Positions 25,348 through 37,084 of a stretch of DNA of 64,000 nucleotides are shown here, one piece after another. Location: assembly GCF_001314605.1 (NCBI RefSeq), contig NZ_LIHP01000004.1, forward strand, positions 248,001 to 312,000. The letters run 5' to 3'. Every line of letters starts with the position of its first letter. Position 1 is the stretch's first letter. This DNA is from Marinobacter sp. HL-58 (lineage in GTDB: Bacteria > Pseudomonadota > Gammaproteobacteria > Pseudomonadales > Oleiphilaceae). Below the pieces are notes generated by a model. That model did not search any database and was not told the DNA's origin. It was given only the letters and a program-made list of their open reading frames with translations. Made by a program: the position numbers and the translations under genes.

Positions 25348-26286
25348 AGCGGGCGCTTCCGGCCTCGACAGTAACAGGATGCGCTGACGCAGATTTCTCA
25401 GGGTGTAGCGTCCGATCGTACCGGATTCATCCGTCAGGTAGGGGTTCGCAAGAACGAGTACGGTACGTTCTTCGAGCGCCAGCTCCCTCAGAGCCCTGCC
25501 ATAGAAGTGATCGAGGTATTCACCGAAACTGCCATCCTCGATCGCCCGCTCCATGCCCAGCTGGAGGCGCTGGGCCGTTTCATGGTCATGCTTGCTGACG
25601 AAAAAGTACGAGGGCATGGCGTAGGCCAGCAGAATATCGGGTTCTATCACCAGGTCCGGATTATCTTCCAGTTCCAGGTCGAACAATACTTCGCTCACAC
25701 CCCGGGCAAAGCATTCAAAACGCTGGTTTTCCAACATACGGAAGAGAATTTCATAACGGGAGTGGGTAATGACCGGTATCCCGTTAACCTCCAGTATCGG
25801 GGTATCTGGCCAGTGAGCACCCTGACCGATGCGTATGCCTGCCTTCTGAAAGTCCCGGATGGTCCTGATGCCCTCAAACATCGGCAGCGATTCCTTCAAC
25901 ACCACGCAAACCCGGAATCCCAGCAGCCCTCCATCAATCGGAATGGGAATGGCCAGCAGATTGTCTTCCCGTTCATTCGAGGTGGCTACATTGGCAATAT
26001 CCACCAGCGATGAGCGTTGCTGCTCCAGCTCACGAATGACACGCCCCTGGGGCATCTCGGGGCTTCGGGATACGGTGTATGGGCCATACTCGGGAGTCTT
26101 GTCGAATGCCAGGGAAACCAGTGCACGGACAGGCGGGCTGTCGTAGTTCCGGTACCACAGCCGGTATTCCTTCACGGCGTCAGCGGCCTGCGAGGCGGCG
26201 TTGGCGGGTTGATCCGCGAACAGAACAATGCCTGCGCCAAAATACATCAGGCCTGCAAGCAGCCAACGTGCCCGTCCCGAGCTCAT
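25330..26286 (-). CDS. Periplasmic solute-binding protein, family-3-like
   Basis: The 318-residue protein has a signal peptide ([22 protein letters not shown]) and a bacterial extracellular solute-binding family 3-like body ([56 protein letters not shown]). No transporter genes are adjacent. It may be an orphan sensor-type binding protein. Its tail converges on the broken chemoreceptor with an 18-base overlap, which suggests but does not prove past joint function. A GGAAGG site supports ATG 26286. Confidence 0.72.
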   Translation of the reverse strand: MSSGRARWLLAGLMYFGAGIVLFADQPANAASQAADAVKEYRLWYRNYDSPPVRALVSLAFDKTPEYGPYTVSRSPEMPQGRVIRELEQQRSSLVDIANVATSNEREDNLLAIPIPIDGGLLGFRVCVVLKESLPMFEGIRTIRDFQKAGIRIGQGAHWPDTPILEVNGIPVITHSRYEILFRMLENQRFECFARGVSEVLFDLELEDNPDLVIEPDILLAYAMPSYFFVSKHDHETAQRLQLGMERAIEDGSFGEYLDHFYGRALRELALEERTVLVLANPYLTDESGTIGRYTLRNLRQRILLLSRPEAPASDPEP

Positions 26287-26490
26287 TGGGCGCTGCCTTC
26301 CCTATCCATGCCTGGTCTCCTGTTTCTGCAATTCTTTAACACCAGAGCAGTTTAGGTGAATTTCCCGGAAGCAACAGGAACTGTCCGCAGAAATCGACAA
26401 AAATAGTTGCGAAGGCTTCTGTCGCACTGTAAACATCTACGCCTGTTGGCCCGGCCTGCCGGGAATCATTGCGTTCGGGAGAGTAAATAC

Positions 26491-27039
26491 ATGGCGATAA
26501 TCGATAATCTGATCGGGGCGACAGGGCAGTGGGTCTCTGCGTCTGATCCCAAAGCACGGATGACCCAGCCATTGGCCTGGCTGAGGAAAACCACGGGTTA
26601 CGCTGCGGTGAACCGGATTATCGGGCTGTCGATTCCGTTTGCGCCCCGTAACGGCTTCAGCGTGGAAGAAGTGCGGCCCGGTTTTGTGAAAGCGAAGATT
26701 CGTCTCAAGGGCAACAAGAATCATTTTGGCAGCCTGTATGCCGGTGCCTACTTCCTGGTGGCTGAAATTCCCGGTGGTGTGCTGACGCTGTTCGACCTGG
26801 GGCCGGCCTACACCCCCATCCTCAAGGAAATGACCCTGCAATTCCTGCAGCCAGCCAACTCGGATGTATTCGTAGAGTTTTCCCTGGATGAAGCAACGGT
26901 TCAGGCCATAAAAACCGAAGCGGATGAGATCGGCAGGGCTGCATTCGCGCTGGAAGGCACCCTGTACGATCAGGAGGGCAATCATGTAGCTACGTCGATT
27001 GCCCAGTACCGGGTACGGAAGAAAGGATTCAAGGCGTAG
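26491..27039 (+). CDS. DUF4442 hotdog-fold protein, thioesterase-like
   Basis: The 182-residue protein has the hotdog segment LKGNKNHFGSLYAGAYFLVAEIPGG, typical of DUF4442 proteins related to acyl-CoA thioesterases of the PaaI/YiiD type. The catalytic Asn/His-like positions lie in NKNHFGSLYAGA. ATG 26491 follows CGGGAGAG; the frame is open upstream to 26407 without conserved sequence. The substrate is unknown. It converges with recQ 12 bases on. The 204 bases before it (26287-26490) show nothing specific. Confidence 0.82.
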   Translation: MAIIDNLIGATGQWVSASDPKARMTQPLAWLRKTTGYAAVNRIIGLSIPFAPRNGFSVEEVRPGFVKAKIRLKGNKNHFGSLYAGAYFLVAEIPGGVLTLFDLGPAYTPILKEMTLQFLQPANSDVFVEFSLDEATVQAIKTEADEIGRAAFALEGTLYDQEGNHVATSIAQYRVRKKGFKA

Positions 27040-27051
27040 TAAATCAGCTCG

Positions 27052-28911
27052 TTACAGGCCGTCCAGCTCCCGCAGGGCGGCGAGGAAGGTGTCGCCGTAC
27101 TTCTCAAGCTTGGCGGCACCCACACCATTGATCTCCGCCATTTCCGCCAGGCTGTTCGGTCGTTTTTCCAGAATCTCGAACAGGGTCGCATCGTGAAAGA
27201 TCACGTAAGGCGGCACGCCTTTTTCTTCCGCCAATGCCTTGCGGCAGGCCCGCAAGGCCTCCCAGCCGGTTTTGTCGGTAATCTGATCCACGATCTTGCG
27301 ACGCCCGGATGCACCAGCGGAACTGCGACCGCCGGATGATTTGATCACCGGGTCCTTGCGTAGCTGGATGGGTACTTCGCCCTTCAGCAGTGGCCGGCAC
27401 TCCTCCGTAAGCTGCAAGGCACCGTAACCCTCCGGGTCCGCCCGCAGGTAGCCGTTGGCCACCAGTTGCCGGAACACGGATTTCCAGTCGTTGACTGACA
27501 GCTCCGTACCTATGCCGTAGGTGGACACCTTGTGGTGGCCAAATTGCAGTATTCTCTCGTTCTCCGAACCACGCAATACATCGATCAGGTAGGTAACCCC
27601 GAAGCGCTGGCCCGTTCTGAACACGCAGGAAAGCGCCTTCTGGACAGCCACCTTGCCATCCCAGGTTTCCGGTGGATTCAGGCAGGTGTCACAGTTGCCA
27701 CAGGGATCCTCAAGGGTGTCGCCGAAGTAGCGCAGCAGTACCTGCCTTCGGCAACTGGTCACCTCGCAAAGGCCGAGCATGGCATCCAGCTTCTGGCGTT
27801 CAACGCGCTTGAAGTGGTCGTTGCCCATGGAGCCTTCCAGCATCTGCCGCAGCTTGATCACGTCCTGCAGGCCATAAACCATCCACGCGGTTGAAGGCTT
27901 TCCATCCCGTCCGGCACGGCCGGTTTCCTGGTAATAGGCTTCCAGGCTTTTGGGCAGATCCAGGTGGGCGACAAACCGCACATCCGGTTTGTCGATGCCC
28001 ATGCCAAACGCAATGGTGGCCACTATGATAACCCCGTCTTCCCGCAGGAACCGTTCCTGGTGCCGGGCCCGGTCACCGGCATTCAGGCCCGCATGATAGG
28101 GCAGAGCGGTGTAGCCTTTGTCGCTGAGCATCTTTGCTGTGGCATCGACCTTGTTGCGCGACAGGCAGTAAACGATACCGCAGTCGCCATCATGTTCCGC
28201 TTTAATAAAATCCAGTAACTGTTTGTTGGCGTTTGTTTTCGGAGCGATACGATACTGGATGTTGGGGCGATCAAAGCCACTGATGAAGTGACGTGCTTCG
28301 GTAAGGGACAACCTTTCTCCAATTTCCTTGCGGGTACGCTCATCGGCAGTGGCCGTCAACGCGATACGGGGCACACCGGGGAATTCGTGAGCCAGCCGGC
28401 TCAGCTCAAGGTAGTCAGACCGGAAATCATGCCCCCACTGGGATACACAGTGGGCCTCGTCAATGGCAAACAGGGAAATGGACGCATGGTGCAGCAGGTC
28501 CAGGGTGCGGGGCTGGATCAGTCGCTCCGGCGCACAGTAGAGAAGGTCCAGCTCCCCGGTCATCAGGGCATTTTCGGTATCCCGGGCCTGCTCGAAATCC
28601 ATGGTGGAGTTCAGGAACGCCGCCCTGACACCCAGTTCCTTCAGGGCGGCCACCTGGTCCTGCATCAGCGCGATCAGCGGGGAAATAACGATGGCCGTGC
28701 CCGCGCGCACGAGGGCAGGCACCTGGTAACACAGTGATTTGCCCCCACCGGTAGGCATCAGTACCAGCGCATCACCGCCATTCACCACTTCACGGATAAT
28801 GTCACCCTGCAGTGGCCTGAAGGTCTCGTAGCCGAATATCCGGTGCAGGACTTCTTCCGGGTCCTGATCTGAAACACGGGGGCGCTCTGTGCTTAGCTGT
28901 GCAAAATCCAT
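27052..28911 (-). CDS. recQ: ATP-dependent DNA helicase RecQ
   Basis: The 619-residue 3'-5' helicase has Walker A PTGGGKS (about residue 55), the DEAH box in [17 protein letters not shown] and motif [11 protein letters not shown]. The zinc-binding cysteines lie in CEVTSCRRQ and CGNCDTC, followed by a winged-helix region and a C-terminal HRDC domain ([22 protein letters not shown]). RecQ resolves recombination intermediates and helps restart forks. The chosen ATG 28911 gives MDFAQLS; the frame is open up to 29112 but that part would overlap the divergent promoter region and is not conserved. Confidence 0.95.
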   Translation of the reverse strand: MDFAQLSTERPRVSDQDPEEVLHRIFGYETFRPLQGDIIREVVNGGDALVLMPTGGGKSLCYQVPALVRAGTAIVISPLIALMQDQVAALKELGVRAAFLNSTMDFEQARDTENALMTGELDLLYCAPERLIQPRTLDLLHHASISLFAIDEAHCVSQWGHDFRSDYLELSRLAHEFPGVPRIALTATADERTRKEIGERLSLTEARHFISGFDRPNIQYRIAPKTNANKQLLDFIKAEHDGDCGIVYCLSRNKVDATAKMLSDKGYTALPYHAGLNAGDRARHQERFLREDGVIIVATIAFGMGIDKPDVRFVAHLDLPKSLEAYYQETGRAGRDGKPSTAWMVYGLQDVIKLRQMLEGSMGNDHFKRVERQKLDAMLGLCEVTSCRRQVLLRYFGDTLEDPCGNCDTCLNPPETWDGKVAVQKALSCVFRTGQRFGVTYLIDVLRGSENERILQFGHHKVSTYGIGTELSVNDWKSVFRQLVANGYLRADPEGYGALQLTEECRPLLKGEVPIQLRKDPVIKSSGGRSSAGASGRRKIVDQITDKTGWEALRACRKALAEEKGVPPYVIFHDATLFEILEKRPNSLAEMAEINGVGAAKLEKYGDTFLAALRELDGL

Positions 28912-29063
28912 GACTTGGCCGGTGGTGTTGGTTAACGGTAAAAACCAGACATTCTGGCAGGCGAGCAATGATACCAGAATCCCGTCACGGAATCGGCGGA
29001 GACAAACAAACCCTATTGCGGCTACAATGCGGCTTTTTTCTGCACTCAACAAACAGGATTTCC

Positions 29064-30269
29064 ATGCAGGAATTTGATGCCATCCGTCCCTATTCGGACG
29101 AGGAAACCGCAAACGCCATCAATAATCTGGTTCGGGACCAGGAATTTCTGGACATGGTCGGCCGCTTCAAATCGCCAACACTGGCGAAATGGGCCCCGGC
29201 GGTTCTCCGGCTGTGGGTAAAGCGCTGGCTGATCAGCCACTTCGGCGGCATTACCCGGATTGACGATCTCCAGGCCCGGTTATCCGGCTACGTTGGCGAG
29301 CTGGTGAGCAACACCACGACCCGTGTTACCCACAGTGGCCTGGAAAATCTCAACAAACACAGTGCTCATCTGTTTATTTCCAATCACCGGGATATCGTGT
29401 TTGACCCCATGGTGGTGAACTACCTGTTGTTTGCCAACGGCTTCAAGACCACACGCATTGCCATCGGAGATAACCTGCTGGCGAACAGGGTGTTTGCCGA
29501 AATGATGAGGCTCAACAAGAGTTTTGTGGTGCGCCGGAACATGACCAGCCCGCGGGAGATGCGGGATGCCTACATCATGCTGTCCGCATTTATCAACCAC
29601 AGCATCGACAACAACGAGAGCATCTGGATCGCGCAGAGGGAAGGCCGGGCGAAAAACGGCCTTGATTTCACCGATCCGGCCATCATCAAGATGTTCTACA
29701 TGAGCAAGAAGAAGAGCGGGCTGGCGTTTGGCGAGGCCATGAACCGGCTGCACATCGTGCCGGTATCCATTGCCTATGAGTACGACCCTTGCGATGTGGA
29801 CAAGGCCCGGGAACTTGAAACACGGGCCCGCACAGGGGAATACGTCAAGAAGGAAGGTGAGGATACCGATCAGATCATGAAGGGCCTCACTGGCTTCAAG
29901 GGCCACGTGCACGTTCATTTTGGCGCACCCATTGCCGATGCCGAAGACAACCCGAAAGACCTGGCAGCCCGGATCGACCGGGAAATGCACGCCAACTATC
30001 ACCTGCACACGTCGAACCTGGTGGCCTATCAGCAAAGGGGCATTCATCCGGATTCACACGCCACCCGGGATTCGGTCAGTGATGCTGTGGTGACGGCGGA
30101 AGCCTGGTCAGCGGCAGAAATCGAGGCGGCGGAAGCGGAGATGGAGCGACGGCTGGACGCTTGCGATCCGGCCATCCGGCCATACCTGCTGGACATGTAC
30201 GCCAACCCCGTTGTAACGGCCCTGGAGGCTCACAACGGCAAACCGGATTCACCAACGGAACATTCCTGA
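29064..30269 (+). CDS. PlsC-type glycerol-3-phosphate/lysophosphatidate acyltransferase family protein
   Basis: The 401-residue protein carries the acyltransferase block I motif NHRDIVFD (HX4D) and block III-like [13 protein letters not shown]. Long N- and C-terminal extensions exceed the usual 250 residues of PlsC. The C-terminus is Ala/Glu-rich ([14 protein letters not shown]). ATG 29064 follows AACAGGAT. It is likely membrane-associated in phospholipid or storage-lipid synthesis. A carboxylesterase gene follows after 15 bases in the same direction, so they probably form an operon. Confidence 0.82.
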   Translation: MQEFDAIRPYSDEETANAINNLVRDQEFLDMVGRFKSPTLAKWAPAVLRLWVKRWLISHFGGITRIDDLQARLSGYVGELVSNTTTRVTHSGLENLNKHSAHLFISNHRDIVFDPMVVNYLLFANGFKTTRIAIGDNLLANRVFAEMMRLNKSFVVRRNMTSPREMRDAYIMLSAFINHSIDNNESIWIAQREGRAKNGLDFTDPAIIKMFYMSKKKSGLAFGEAMNRLHIVPVSIAYEYDPCDVDKARELETRARTGEYVKKEGEDTDQIMKGLTGFKGHVHVHFGAPIADAEDNPKDLAARIDREMHANYHLHTSNLVAYQQRGIHPDSHATRDSVSDAVVTAEAWSAAEIEAAEAEMERRLDACDPAIRPYLLDMYANPVVTALEAHNGKPDSPTEHS

Positions 30270-30284
30270 TACCCGAGGTACTTT

Positions 30285-30944
30285 GTGCAAGAGCTTCAAT
30301 ACATAGAGCTGGAAACCAGACCCAATCCTACTGCAGCGGTTATCTGGCTTCATGGCCTTGGCGCCAGTGGCCACGACTTCGAACCGGTGGTGCCGGAACT
30401 CGGGCTGCCGGAGGACGCCGCGGTCCGTTTCATCTTTCCCCATGCCCCCAACATGCCCGTGACCATCAACGGCGGCATGACCATGCCGGCCTGGTACGAC
30501 ATCAAAGCGATGGACATCGACCGGGTCGTTGATACCGACCAGTTGATGGCATCTTCCGATGCCGTCGCAAGACTGGTGGACCGGGAAATTGAACGCGGTG
30601 TAAACAGCGAGAAGATTATTATCGCAGGGTTCTCCCAGGGCGGGGCCGTTGCCTACGAACTGGGGCTGAGCTATCCGAAACGCCTGGGTGGCATCCTGGC
30701 CCTGTCCACCTACTTTGCGACCGCAAAAACCGTCGAGGTTTCCGACGCCAACCGTGGCATCCCCATCAGCATCTACCACGGAACCTACGATCCGATGGTA
30801 CCCGAGTCACTGGGGCGGCTGAGCGTGGAAAAGCTGAAGGAGCTGGGATTCGATCCGACGTACCGAACCTTCCCGATGGAGCACAGTGTGTGCCTTGAGG
30901 AAATCCAGGACATCGGCAGGTTTATCCGCAAGTACGTTCTGTAA
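30285..30944 (+). CDS. Carboxylesterase, phospholipase/carboxylesterase family
   Basis: The 219-residue alpha/beta hydrolase starts with GTG 30285 after CCGAGG. It shows the oxyanion region WLHGLGASGHDFEPVVPEL, the nucleophile in GFSQGGAVAYELGL, catalytic Asp near YHGTYDPMVP and His in FPMEHSVC. It belongs to the family of Pseudomonas carboxylesterase II and acyl-protein thioesterases, acting on short acyl esters in the cytoplasm. It shares an operon with the acyltransferase upstream and ends 19 bases from the convergent phosphorylase gene. Confidence 0.9.
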   Translation: MQELQYIELETRPNPTAAVIWLHGLGASGHDFEPVVPELGLPEDAAVRFIFPHAPNMPVTINGGMTMPAWYDIKAMDIDRVVDTDQLMASSDAVARLVDREIERGVNSEKIIIAGFSQGGAVAYELGLSYPKRLGGILALSTYFATAKTVEVSDANRGIPISIYHGTYDPMVPESLGRLSVEKLKELGFDPTYRTFPMEHSVCLEEIQDIGRFIRKYVL

Positions 30945-30963
30945 TACCGCGCCATGCCCGGGT

Positions 30964-33516
30964 TCATACCCAGAGCATGGCGCCCATTTCCAGGGGATGT
31001 GTCAGTGCGTCGTGGTAGGGATACATTCTGAGTCTCAGGGTCTGAAGCCCGGGGTACGATGGCTGGACCCGGGTAGCAAATACGGTTGTGCCGTCGGCCT
31101 CGCTTTCCCGTTCCAGAAAGAAGCTCGCGGGCCCGGGGTTCTCATGGGTTCCCGTGCACTCCGGGCTCACCAGGCACTCAACGCGCACATCGTCTGCACT
31201 CAGCCCGTTTAGCAATGCCTCCACCCGCAGTTCCACGGCTCCGTCATGGGGGCAACGAGCGTTCACACATCCGACAACCCGCAGCTCTACCTCCGGCCAT
31301 GCCTCCCGGACCCTTGCTTTCCAGTCCGCAAGGCCGTTGGCGATACTGCCTTGGTCAGCCATCAGGCGGGCACCCTGGCTGGATGCGGGCTGGTAATAAC
31401 GGGTCACGTAATCCATCACCATGCGCTGGCTGTTGAACCTTGGCGTAATGGTTTTCATGGAGGCCTTGGATCGCTTGACCCAGCCTTTGGAGTAACCCAG
31501 GGATGCCCGTTCGTAATAGAGCGGCACCACTTCATACTCCAGCAGGTCCAGAAGGTCGCGGGCTTCTTCCTGGTTACGGAACTCGGCATCCAGCTCGGTG
31601 TCCCTTGGCGGAATGGCCCAGCCGTTCTTGCCGTTGTATCCCTCGCCCCACCAGCCGTCCAGCACGCTCAGATTGAGAGCCCCGTTCAGGGCAGCTTTTT
31701 CACCGGAGGTACCGCTGGCCTCCTTGGGGTATTCAGGAGTATTCAGCCACACGTCCACGCCGCTGAGCAGCCTTCTTGCCATGGCCTGGTCGTAATCCTC
31801 CAGCAGAATCAGGTGGCCCATCAGGGAAGGGTGCATGGACAGGTCGTGGATAACCTTGATCAATTGCTGGCCGGGCTTGTCCCGGGGGTGGGCCTTGCCG
31901 GCAAAAATCAGCACCACCGGGCGATCGGCGTCGGTGATTATCCTCTCAAGGCGCTCAAGGTCGGAAAAGATGAGGGTGGCGCGCTTGTAGGTGGCAAACC
32001 GCCTGGCAAAACCGATCACCAGGGTGTCTTTCTCCGTGGAAATCAGCTGGCGCGTCATCCGCTCGGTCACCGAGTGGCCGGTACCGTTGCGCTTATGCTG
32101 GCGCCGGAGCCGGCGAACAGTGTATTCCCCCATCTGTTGCTTGAGTGCCTTGTGAACGCTCCAGTAGTGGTAATCCGGAATCTGGTCGATAAACTCCCAG
32201 AAGTCCGGATTCCTCAGTTCACTCTTCCAGGTGGGTGCCTGGATTTCAAACAGGCTGGACCATTCCGGCGCCAGGAAGGTGGGGACGTGTACTCCATTGG
32301 TAATGTAGCCCAGCGGATTCTCTTCCGGGGGTACCTGCGGCCAGATATCGCCTTCCATGCGCGACGCTACGCCACCGTGAATCCGGCTGACGCCGTTATG
32401 GAACCGCGAACCTCGCAGCCCGAGCCCGGTCATGTTGAAGGTGTCACTACCGTTTTTCTGGCCCAGTGCAAACACCCTCTCGAAGTCGAGGCCGGATTCT
32501 TCCAGGTATCTGCCCAGTGCATGGTGGACCAGATTCCTCGGAAAAATGTCATGGCCGGCCGCCACCGGTGTATGGGTAGTAAACAGGGTAGCGCCGGCAA
32601 CCGCCTCGAGGGCGGCCTCAAAGCTTAATCCCGCGGCCATGGCAAGCCGGCAGCGCTCGATAATCTGGAACGCAGCATGGCCCTCGTTTATGTGCCAGAC
32701 CGTCGGATTCAGGCCCAGGGCCTTCAGCACCCGGGTTCCTCCGATGCCCAGCAGCATCTCCTGGCTGATACGCGTGGATTCGTCGCCGCCATAAAGCTGC
32801 AGCGTTAATTCCTGATCTTCAGGGTTGTTTTCCTCGGTGTGGCTGTCCAGCAGATACAGACGGATATGGCCGACCCTTGCTTCCCACACCCGGGCGGTAA
32901 CGTCTCGCCCCGGAAAGGGTACGGAGACCTTCAGCACCTTACCATCTTTCTCTACCGGTGCTATCGGCAGTTCGTCACTGGAATGGGACCGGTATCGTGC
33001 AATTTGCTGCCCCTGGGCATCAATGCTCTGAATGAAATATCCCTGCTGGTAGAGCAGGCCGACAGCCACGAAGGGCAGGGCAAGGTCACTGGCCGCCTTG
33101 CAGTGATCCCCTGCCAGAATACCAAGCCCCCCGGAGTAGATCGGGAAACTTTCGTGAAAGCCGAATTCGGCGCAGAAGTAGGCCACCAGCGTTGTTTCCG
33201 GGTCCAGTTTCTCCGTTACCTCCGGGCCGGGACCGGCTTCCAGATAGGCATCGTAACTGCTCAGTACCCGCCGGTATTCAGCCAGAAAAGCACGGTCTTC
33301 CGCTGCTTCATCCAGCCGGTCCTGGGCGACGCGGCGCAGAAAAAGCTTTGGATTATGCTCAACCTTCTGCCACAGGCGCAGGTCTATCCTGGCAAACAGG
33401 CTGCGAACGCCGTGATCCCAGCTGTAGAACAGATCGTTGGCCAACTCTTCAAGACGCTCGAGCGCTTCCGGAATAAGGGGGTGTGCTTCAAGTCGGAATT
33501 CCGTTGGTTTATGCAT
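30964..33516 (-). CDS. glgP: Alpha-glucan phosphorylase (GT35), first copy
   Basis: The 850-residue enzyme belongs to the short-type alpha-glucan phosphorylases that release glucose-1-phosphate from glycogen or maltodextrin. N-terminal features are YSWDHGVRSLFARID and YSGGLGILAGDHCKAASDL. The PLP lysine lies in SGTSGEKAALNG, next to DGWWGEGYN. The GGAGG site upstream fixes ATG 33516. It follows glgA by 32 bases in the glgB-glgA-glgP operon. A second phosphorylase is encoded at 42837; the two are related but clearly diverged. Confidence 0.92.
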   Translation of the reverse strand: MHKPTEFRLEAHPLIPEALERLEELANDLFYSWDHGVRSLFARIDLRLWQKVEHNPKLFLRRVAQDRLDEAAEDRAFLAEYRRVLSSYDAYLEAGPGPEVTEKLDPETTLVAYFCAEFGFHESFPIYSGGLGILAGDHCKAASDLALPFVAVGLLYQQGYFIQSIDAQGQQIARYRSHSSDELPIAPVEKDGKVLKVSVPFPGRDVTARVWEARVGHIRLYLLDSHTEENNPEDQELTLQLYGGDESTRISQEMLLGIGGTRVLKALGLNPTVWHINEGHAAFQIIERCRLAMAAGLSFEAALEAVAGATLFTTHTPVAAGHDIFPRNLVHHALGRYLEESGLDFERVFALGQKNGSDTFNMTGLGLRGSRFHNGVSRIHGGVASRMEGDIWPQVPPEENPLGYITNGVHVPTFLAPEWSSLFEIQAPTWKSELRNPDFWEFIDQIPDYHYWSVHKALKQQMGEYTVRRLRRQHKRNGTGHSVTERMTRQLISTEKDTLVIGFARRFATYKRATLIFSDLERLERIITDADRPVVLIFAGKAHPRDKPGQQLIKVIHDLSMHPSLMGHLILLEDYDQAMARRLLSGVDVWLNTPEYPKEASGTSGEKAALNGALNLSVLDGWWGEGYNGKNGWAIPPRDTELDAEFRNQEEARDLLDLLEYEVVPLYYERASLGYSKGWVKRSKASMKTITPRFNSQRMVMDYVTRYYQPASSQGARLMADQGSIANGLADWKARVREAWPEVELRVVGCVNARCPHDGAVELRVEALLNGLSADDVRVECLVSPECTGTHENPGPASFFLERESEADGTTVFATRVQPSYPGLQTLRLRMYPYHDALTHPLEMGAMLWV

Positions 33517-33548
33517 GTTGATTGCCTCCGGGCGGGCACGGGCTCGCA

Positions 33549-35012
33549 CTAATCCAGCTGTTGATTGTCACGTTCTTTCAGAATGCTCTGATAAAGCTCA
33601 CCGTAGGTATGGGCCCGCTGCTTCCAGGAATAGTCCGCGGTCATGCCATTCTGCTGCAGCAGGCGCCAGCGCTTGCGATCACGGAACCATTCCAGCGCAC
33701 GGTTGACCGTGGCCAGCAACGCCTCGGCGCTGGCGCCTTCAAACCGGAAACCATTGGCCTTGCGGATGCCCACGTCATCCGGATCCTGAACCGTATCAGA
33801 CAGCCCGCCGACTGCATGGACTATGGGCACGGTACCGTAGCGCAGGCTGTACATCTGGTTAAGCCCGCAGGGTTCGAACCGGGATGGCATGAGGAACATA
33901 TCGCATCCGGCGGTAATACGATGTGAGAGCCCCTCGTCATAACCCAGAGTCAGAGACATCTGACCCGGCCACTGCCGTGCCAGCTGTTTCAGCGGTTCCT
34001 CGAACCGCGCTTCGCCAGATCCGAGGAGTGCAAACTGGCATCCGCCCTCCAGTAACTCTGGTATAACGGCAATCAGCCAGTCCACTCCTTTCTGTTCCAC
34101 CAGGCGGCCAATAAAACCAAGCAGGGGGCCGCCGTTGACCTCAAGGCCCAGTTCCCTCTGCAGGTGTGCCTGGCATTGATTCTTGTTCTTGAGGTGGCCC
34201 GGACCATATCGGAATGCCAGCTCGGGATCCTCTTCCGGGTTCCAGATGCGATTATCGATGCCATTGAGGATGCCGGATAGCGACTGTTGACGGTGCCTGA
34301 GCACACCATCAAGACCATGTCCGAACTCGGGGGTCTGTATCTCCCTGGCGTATCCGGGGCTGACCGTGGTTATGCGATCGCTGAAAACGAGGCCGCCCTT
34401 GATAAACGACAGCTTGCCGTAGAACTCAAGCTGGTCCCACCGCCACAGTGAATCCGGCAGCCCAAGGGACCGAAAGGTATCATGGGAAAACAGGCCCTGG
34501 TAGGCGAGGTTGTGGATGGTGAACACGGTTCCTGGACGATGGACATACTGTTCGAGAAACACCGGAATCAGCCCGGTTTGCCAATCGTTACAATGGACCA
34601 GATCCGGTCTCCAGCTGATTCCGGCTTCGCCCATCGCCATCATGGCCCCGACCTTGCCAAAAAGCTCGAAGCGGTGGGCGTTATCCCACCAGTCCTGGCC
34701 TTCTTCGTTCTGATACGGGTTCCCCGGCCGATCGAACAGTGGCGGACAATCCACCAGCCAGAGCGTGACCGCCGTTCCCGGAAGCCGCGTCTGCCAGAGG
34801 CTGACTTCATACTGGCCGATCCGGAAACGGGATTTCCTGCGGGAACCGGCTTCCCTGGCAGCCTTGATGGCCTGAGGGTAACCGGGAAGCAGGATCTGGA
34901 CATCGTATTCCAGCCGGCAGAGCGCTTCCGGCAGGCTGGCAGAGACATCCGCCAGACCGCCGGTTTTGACCAGGGGATAGACTTCGCTCGTGGCAAACAG
35001 AACCCGGATCAT
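33549..35012 (-). CDS. glgA: Glycogen synthase (GT5)
   Basis: The 487-residue product begins [23 protein letters not shown], with KTGGL being the ADP-glucose site of GT5 synthases, and ends with the family segment [19 protein letters not shown], whose Glu is catalytic-site related. It extends alpha-1,4-glucan from ADP-glucose made by GlgC. ATG 35012 overlaps the glgB stop (ATGA), and this choice removes a non-conserved leader that would read into glgB. Confidence 0.96.
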   Translation of the reverse strand: MIRVLFATSEVYPLVKTGGLADVSASLPEALCRLEYDVQILLPGYPQAIKAAREAGSRRKSRFRIGQYEVSLWQTRLPGTAVTLWLVDCPPLFDRPGNPYQNEEGQDWWDNAHRFELFGKVGAMMAMGEAGISWRPDLVHCNDWQTGLIPVFLEQYVHRPGTVFTIHNLAYQGLFSHDTFRSLGLPDSLWRWDQLEFYGKLSFIKGGLVFSDRITTVSPGYAREIQTPEFGHGLDGVLRHRQQSLSGILNGIDNRIWNPEEDPELAFRYGPGHLKNKNQCQAHLQRELGLEVNGGPLLGFIGRLVEQKGVDWLIAVIPELLEGGCQFALLGSGEARFEEPLKQLARQWPGQMSLTLGYDEGLSHRITAGCDMFLMPSRFEPCGLNQMYSLRYGTVPIVHAVGGLSDTVQDPDDVGIRKANGFRFEGASAEALLATVNRALEWFRDRKRWRLLQQNGMTADYSWKQRAHTYGELYQSILKERDNQQLD

Positions 35013-36895
35013 GATGCCGGCCTCAGGATAATGGCGCCCAGGGGCGGAAGGGTCAGCTCCAGCGACCAGCTGCGGTTCATCCATGACTGTTCATCTGCAG
35101 GCATGGGGAAGGGGTTGCCCAGGTTACTTCCACCATAGTACTCGGAATCTGAATTGAAGATCTCCCTCCAGGTCCCGCCCCGGGGCAACCCGATGCGATA
35201 ATTCTGCCTTGGAACCGGGGTGAAATTGACCACGATGACCGACGTTTCGCCCTTGGCGGTGCGCAGGAAACTGATGACGGACTGGGGTGAGTCGTGGCAG
35301 TCAATCCATTCAAACCCCTCGGGGCGGAAACTGTTGCCATGGAGCGAGACTTCCTGACGGTAGAGCCCGTTCAGGTCCTGTACCAGGCGTTTGAGCCCCT
35401 GATGCCCCGGAGATTCAAGCAGCGACCAGTCCAGTTCCCGGGATTCACTCCATTCCCGGCGTTGACCGAACTCGCCTCCCATAAACAGCAACTTGGCCCC
35501 GGGATAGCTGTACATATAGCTGAACAGTAATCGTAAAGAGGCCCGCTGCTGCCACTCGTCACCGGTCATTTTATTGATCAGGCTGCCTTTGCCATGTACC
35601 ACTTCGTCGTGGGAAAGCGGCAGCAGGAAATTCTCGGAAAAAGCGTAGACCAGGCCAAAGGTCAGCTTGTCATGATGGTACTGGCGATACACCGGGTCCT
35701 GGTGCAGGTAGTCGAGGGTGTCGTGCATCCAGCCCATGTTCCACTTCAGGTTGAACCCGAGCCCGCCGATTTCCGGTGGCCGGGTAACCCGTGGCCACGA
35801 GGTAGATTCCTCCGCGCTGATCAGGGCTCCGGGGAAACGGCTCTGGCATACCCGATTCAGTTCCTGCAGAAAATCAATGGCTTCCAGGTTCTCGTGGCCG
35901 CCATAAATATTGGGCTCCCATTCACCTTCCTTGCGGGAATAATTGAGATAGAGCATGGAGGCCACCGCATCCACACGCAAGCCATCCACATGGAAAGCGT
36001 CCAGCCAGAACAGGGCACTGCCAATCAGGAAGTTCCGGACTTCGTGCCGGCCGTAGTTGTAGATCAGTGTTCCCCAGTCCTGGTGACGACCCTTGCGGGG
36101 ATCTTCGTGTTCGTACAGGGCGCTGCCGTCAAAACGGGCAAGGGCATGTTCATCCGTGGGGAAATGGCCGGGCACCCAGTCGAGAATAACCCCGAGGTTA
36201 TTCTGGTGGCACTGATCCACGAGATAGCGCAGGTCATCCGGTGTGCCGAACCGGCTGGTGGGCGCGTAGTAGCCAGTGGTCTGGTAACCCCAGGACTCAT
36301 CCAGGGGGTGCTCTGTCACTGGCAATAACTCGATATGGGTGAACCCCAGTTCCAGCACGTAGGGGATCAGCTGATCCGCCAGCTCGCGGTAGTTCAGCCA
36401 GCGCCCGGAGCCATGGTGGCGCCAGGAAGCAGCATGAACCTCATAGATTGAAATGGGGGTTTCCTGCCAGTTCCATCGGCTACGACGGCTGAGCCAGTCT
36501 CCGTCGTGCCAGTCGTAATGGCCTCTTTCGGTAACAACGGCCGCCGTGGCGGGTCTCAGTTCGAAGGCCTGGCCATAGGGATCGGTTTTCAGGAGCTGCC
36601 GGCCCTTCTCGGTGGTAATGACGAACTTATAGAGGGCGCCCGTACCGATACCGGGAACAAAGCACGACCATACCCCCATGCCTTCATGAAGGGCCATGGC
36701 GTGGGCGCCGGAAGCCCAGTCGTTGAAGTCGCCAACAACGCTGACGGCTTTGGCATGGGGGGCCCATACCGCGAAACGGACACCCTCAACGCCGTCGCTT
36801 TTGCAGACATGGGCGCCCATCACATTGTAGATGTGCCAGTGCCTGCCTTCGGCAAAAAGATGAAGGTCGAATTCGCTTAGCGCTGGGCTATCCAT
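35009..36895 (-). CDS. glgB: 1,4-alpha-glucan branching enzyme (GH13)
   Basis: The 628-residue enzyme has an N-terminal CBM48 part ([22 protein letters not shown]). The GH13 catalytic motifs are nucleophile Asp in [13 protein letters not shown], general acid Glu in [11 protein letters not shown], and transition-state His-Asp in [14 protein letters not shown]. It introduces alpha-1,6 branches into glycogen. ATG 36895 follows TTAGGAAT at a somewhat long spacing. It is the first gene of the leftward operon and divergent from glgC. Confidence 0.96.
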   Translation of the reverse strand: MDSPALSEFDLHLFAEGRHWHIYNVMGAHVCKSDGVEGVRFAVWAPHAKAVSVVGDFNDWASGAHAMALHEGMGVWSCFVPGIGTGALYKFVITTEKGRQLLKTDPYGQAFELRPATAAVVTERGHYDWHDGDWLSRRSRWNWQETPISIYEVHAASWRHHGSGRWLNYRELADQLIPYVLELGFTHIELLPVTEHPLDESWGYQTTGYYAPTSRFGTPDDLRYLVDQCHQNNLGVILDWVPGHFPTDEHALARFDGSALYEHEDPRKGRHQDWGTLIYNYGRHEVRNFLIGSALFWLDAFHVDGLRVDAVASMLYLNYSRKEGEWEPNIYGGHENLEAIDFLQELNRVCQSRFPGALISAEESTSWPRVTRPPEIGGLGFNLKWNMGWMHDTLDYLHQDPVYRQYHHDKLTFGLVYAFSENFLLPLSHDEVVHGKGSLINKMTGDEWQQRASLRLLFSYMYSYPGAKLLFMGGEFGQRREWSESRELDWSLLESPGHQGLKRLVQDLNGLYRQEVSLHGNSFRPEGFEWIDCHDSPQSVISFLRTAKGETSVIVVNFTPVPRQNYRIGLPRGGTWREIFNSDSEYYGGSNLGNPFPMPADEQSWMNRSWSLELTLPPLGAIILRPAS

Positions 36896-37084
36896 AGTCT
36901 GTGATATTCCTAACCAGGTGGAGCTGACATTGAACGCTAATGGGCCTGTTTGAAAAATGACCCGTGACAAGTCTACGTCATAATTTCGTGATAGTGTTTT
37001 AATATCATTACAAGCGTCAAATCCAAGTCAGGACCTTTCTGCTGAAAAACGCATCATAGTCAAAGGATTTTCAGGGGAGCAGTT
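36896..37084. promoter_or_regulatory. Divergent control region between glgB and glgC
   Basis: The 189-bp region must hold promoters for both halves of the alpha-glucan locus. It is AT-rich in the middle (TTTTAATATCATTAC, about 36996-37010). I could not assign -35/-10 pairs with confidence. An AGGGGAG site before 37085 serves glgC. Confidence 0.5.
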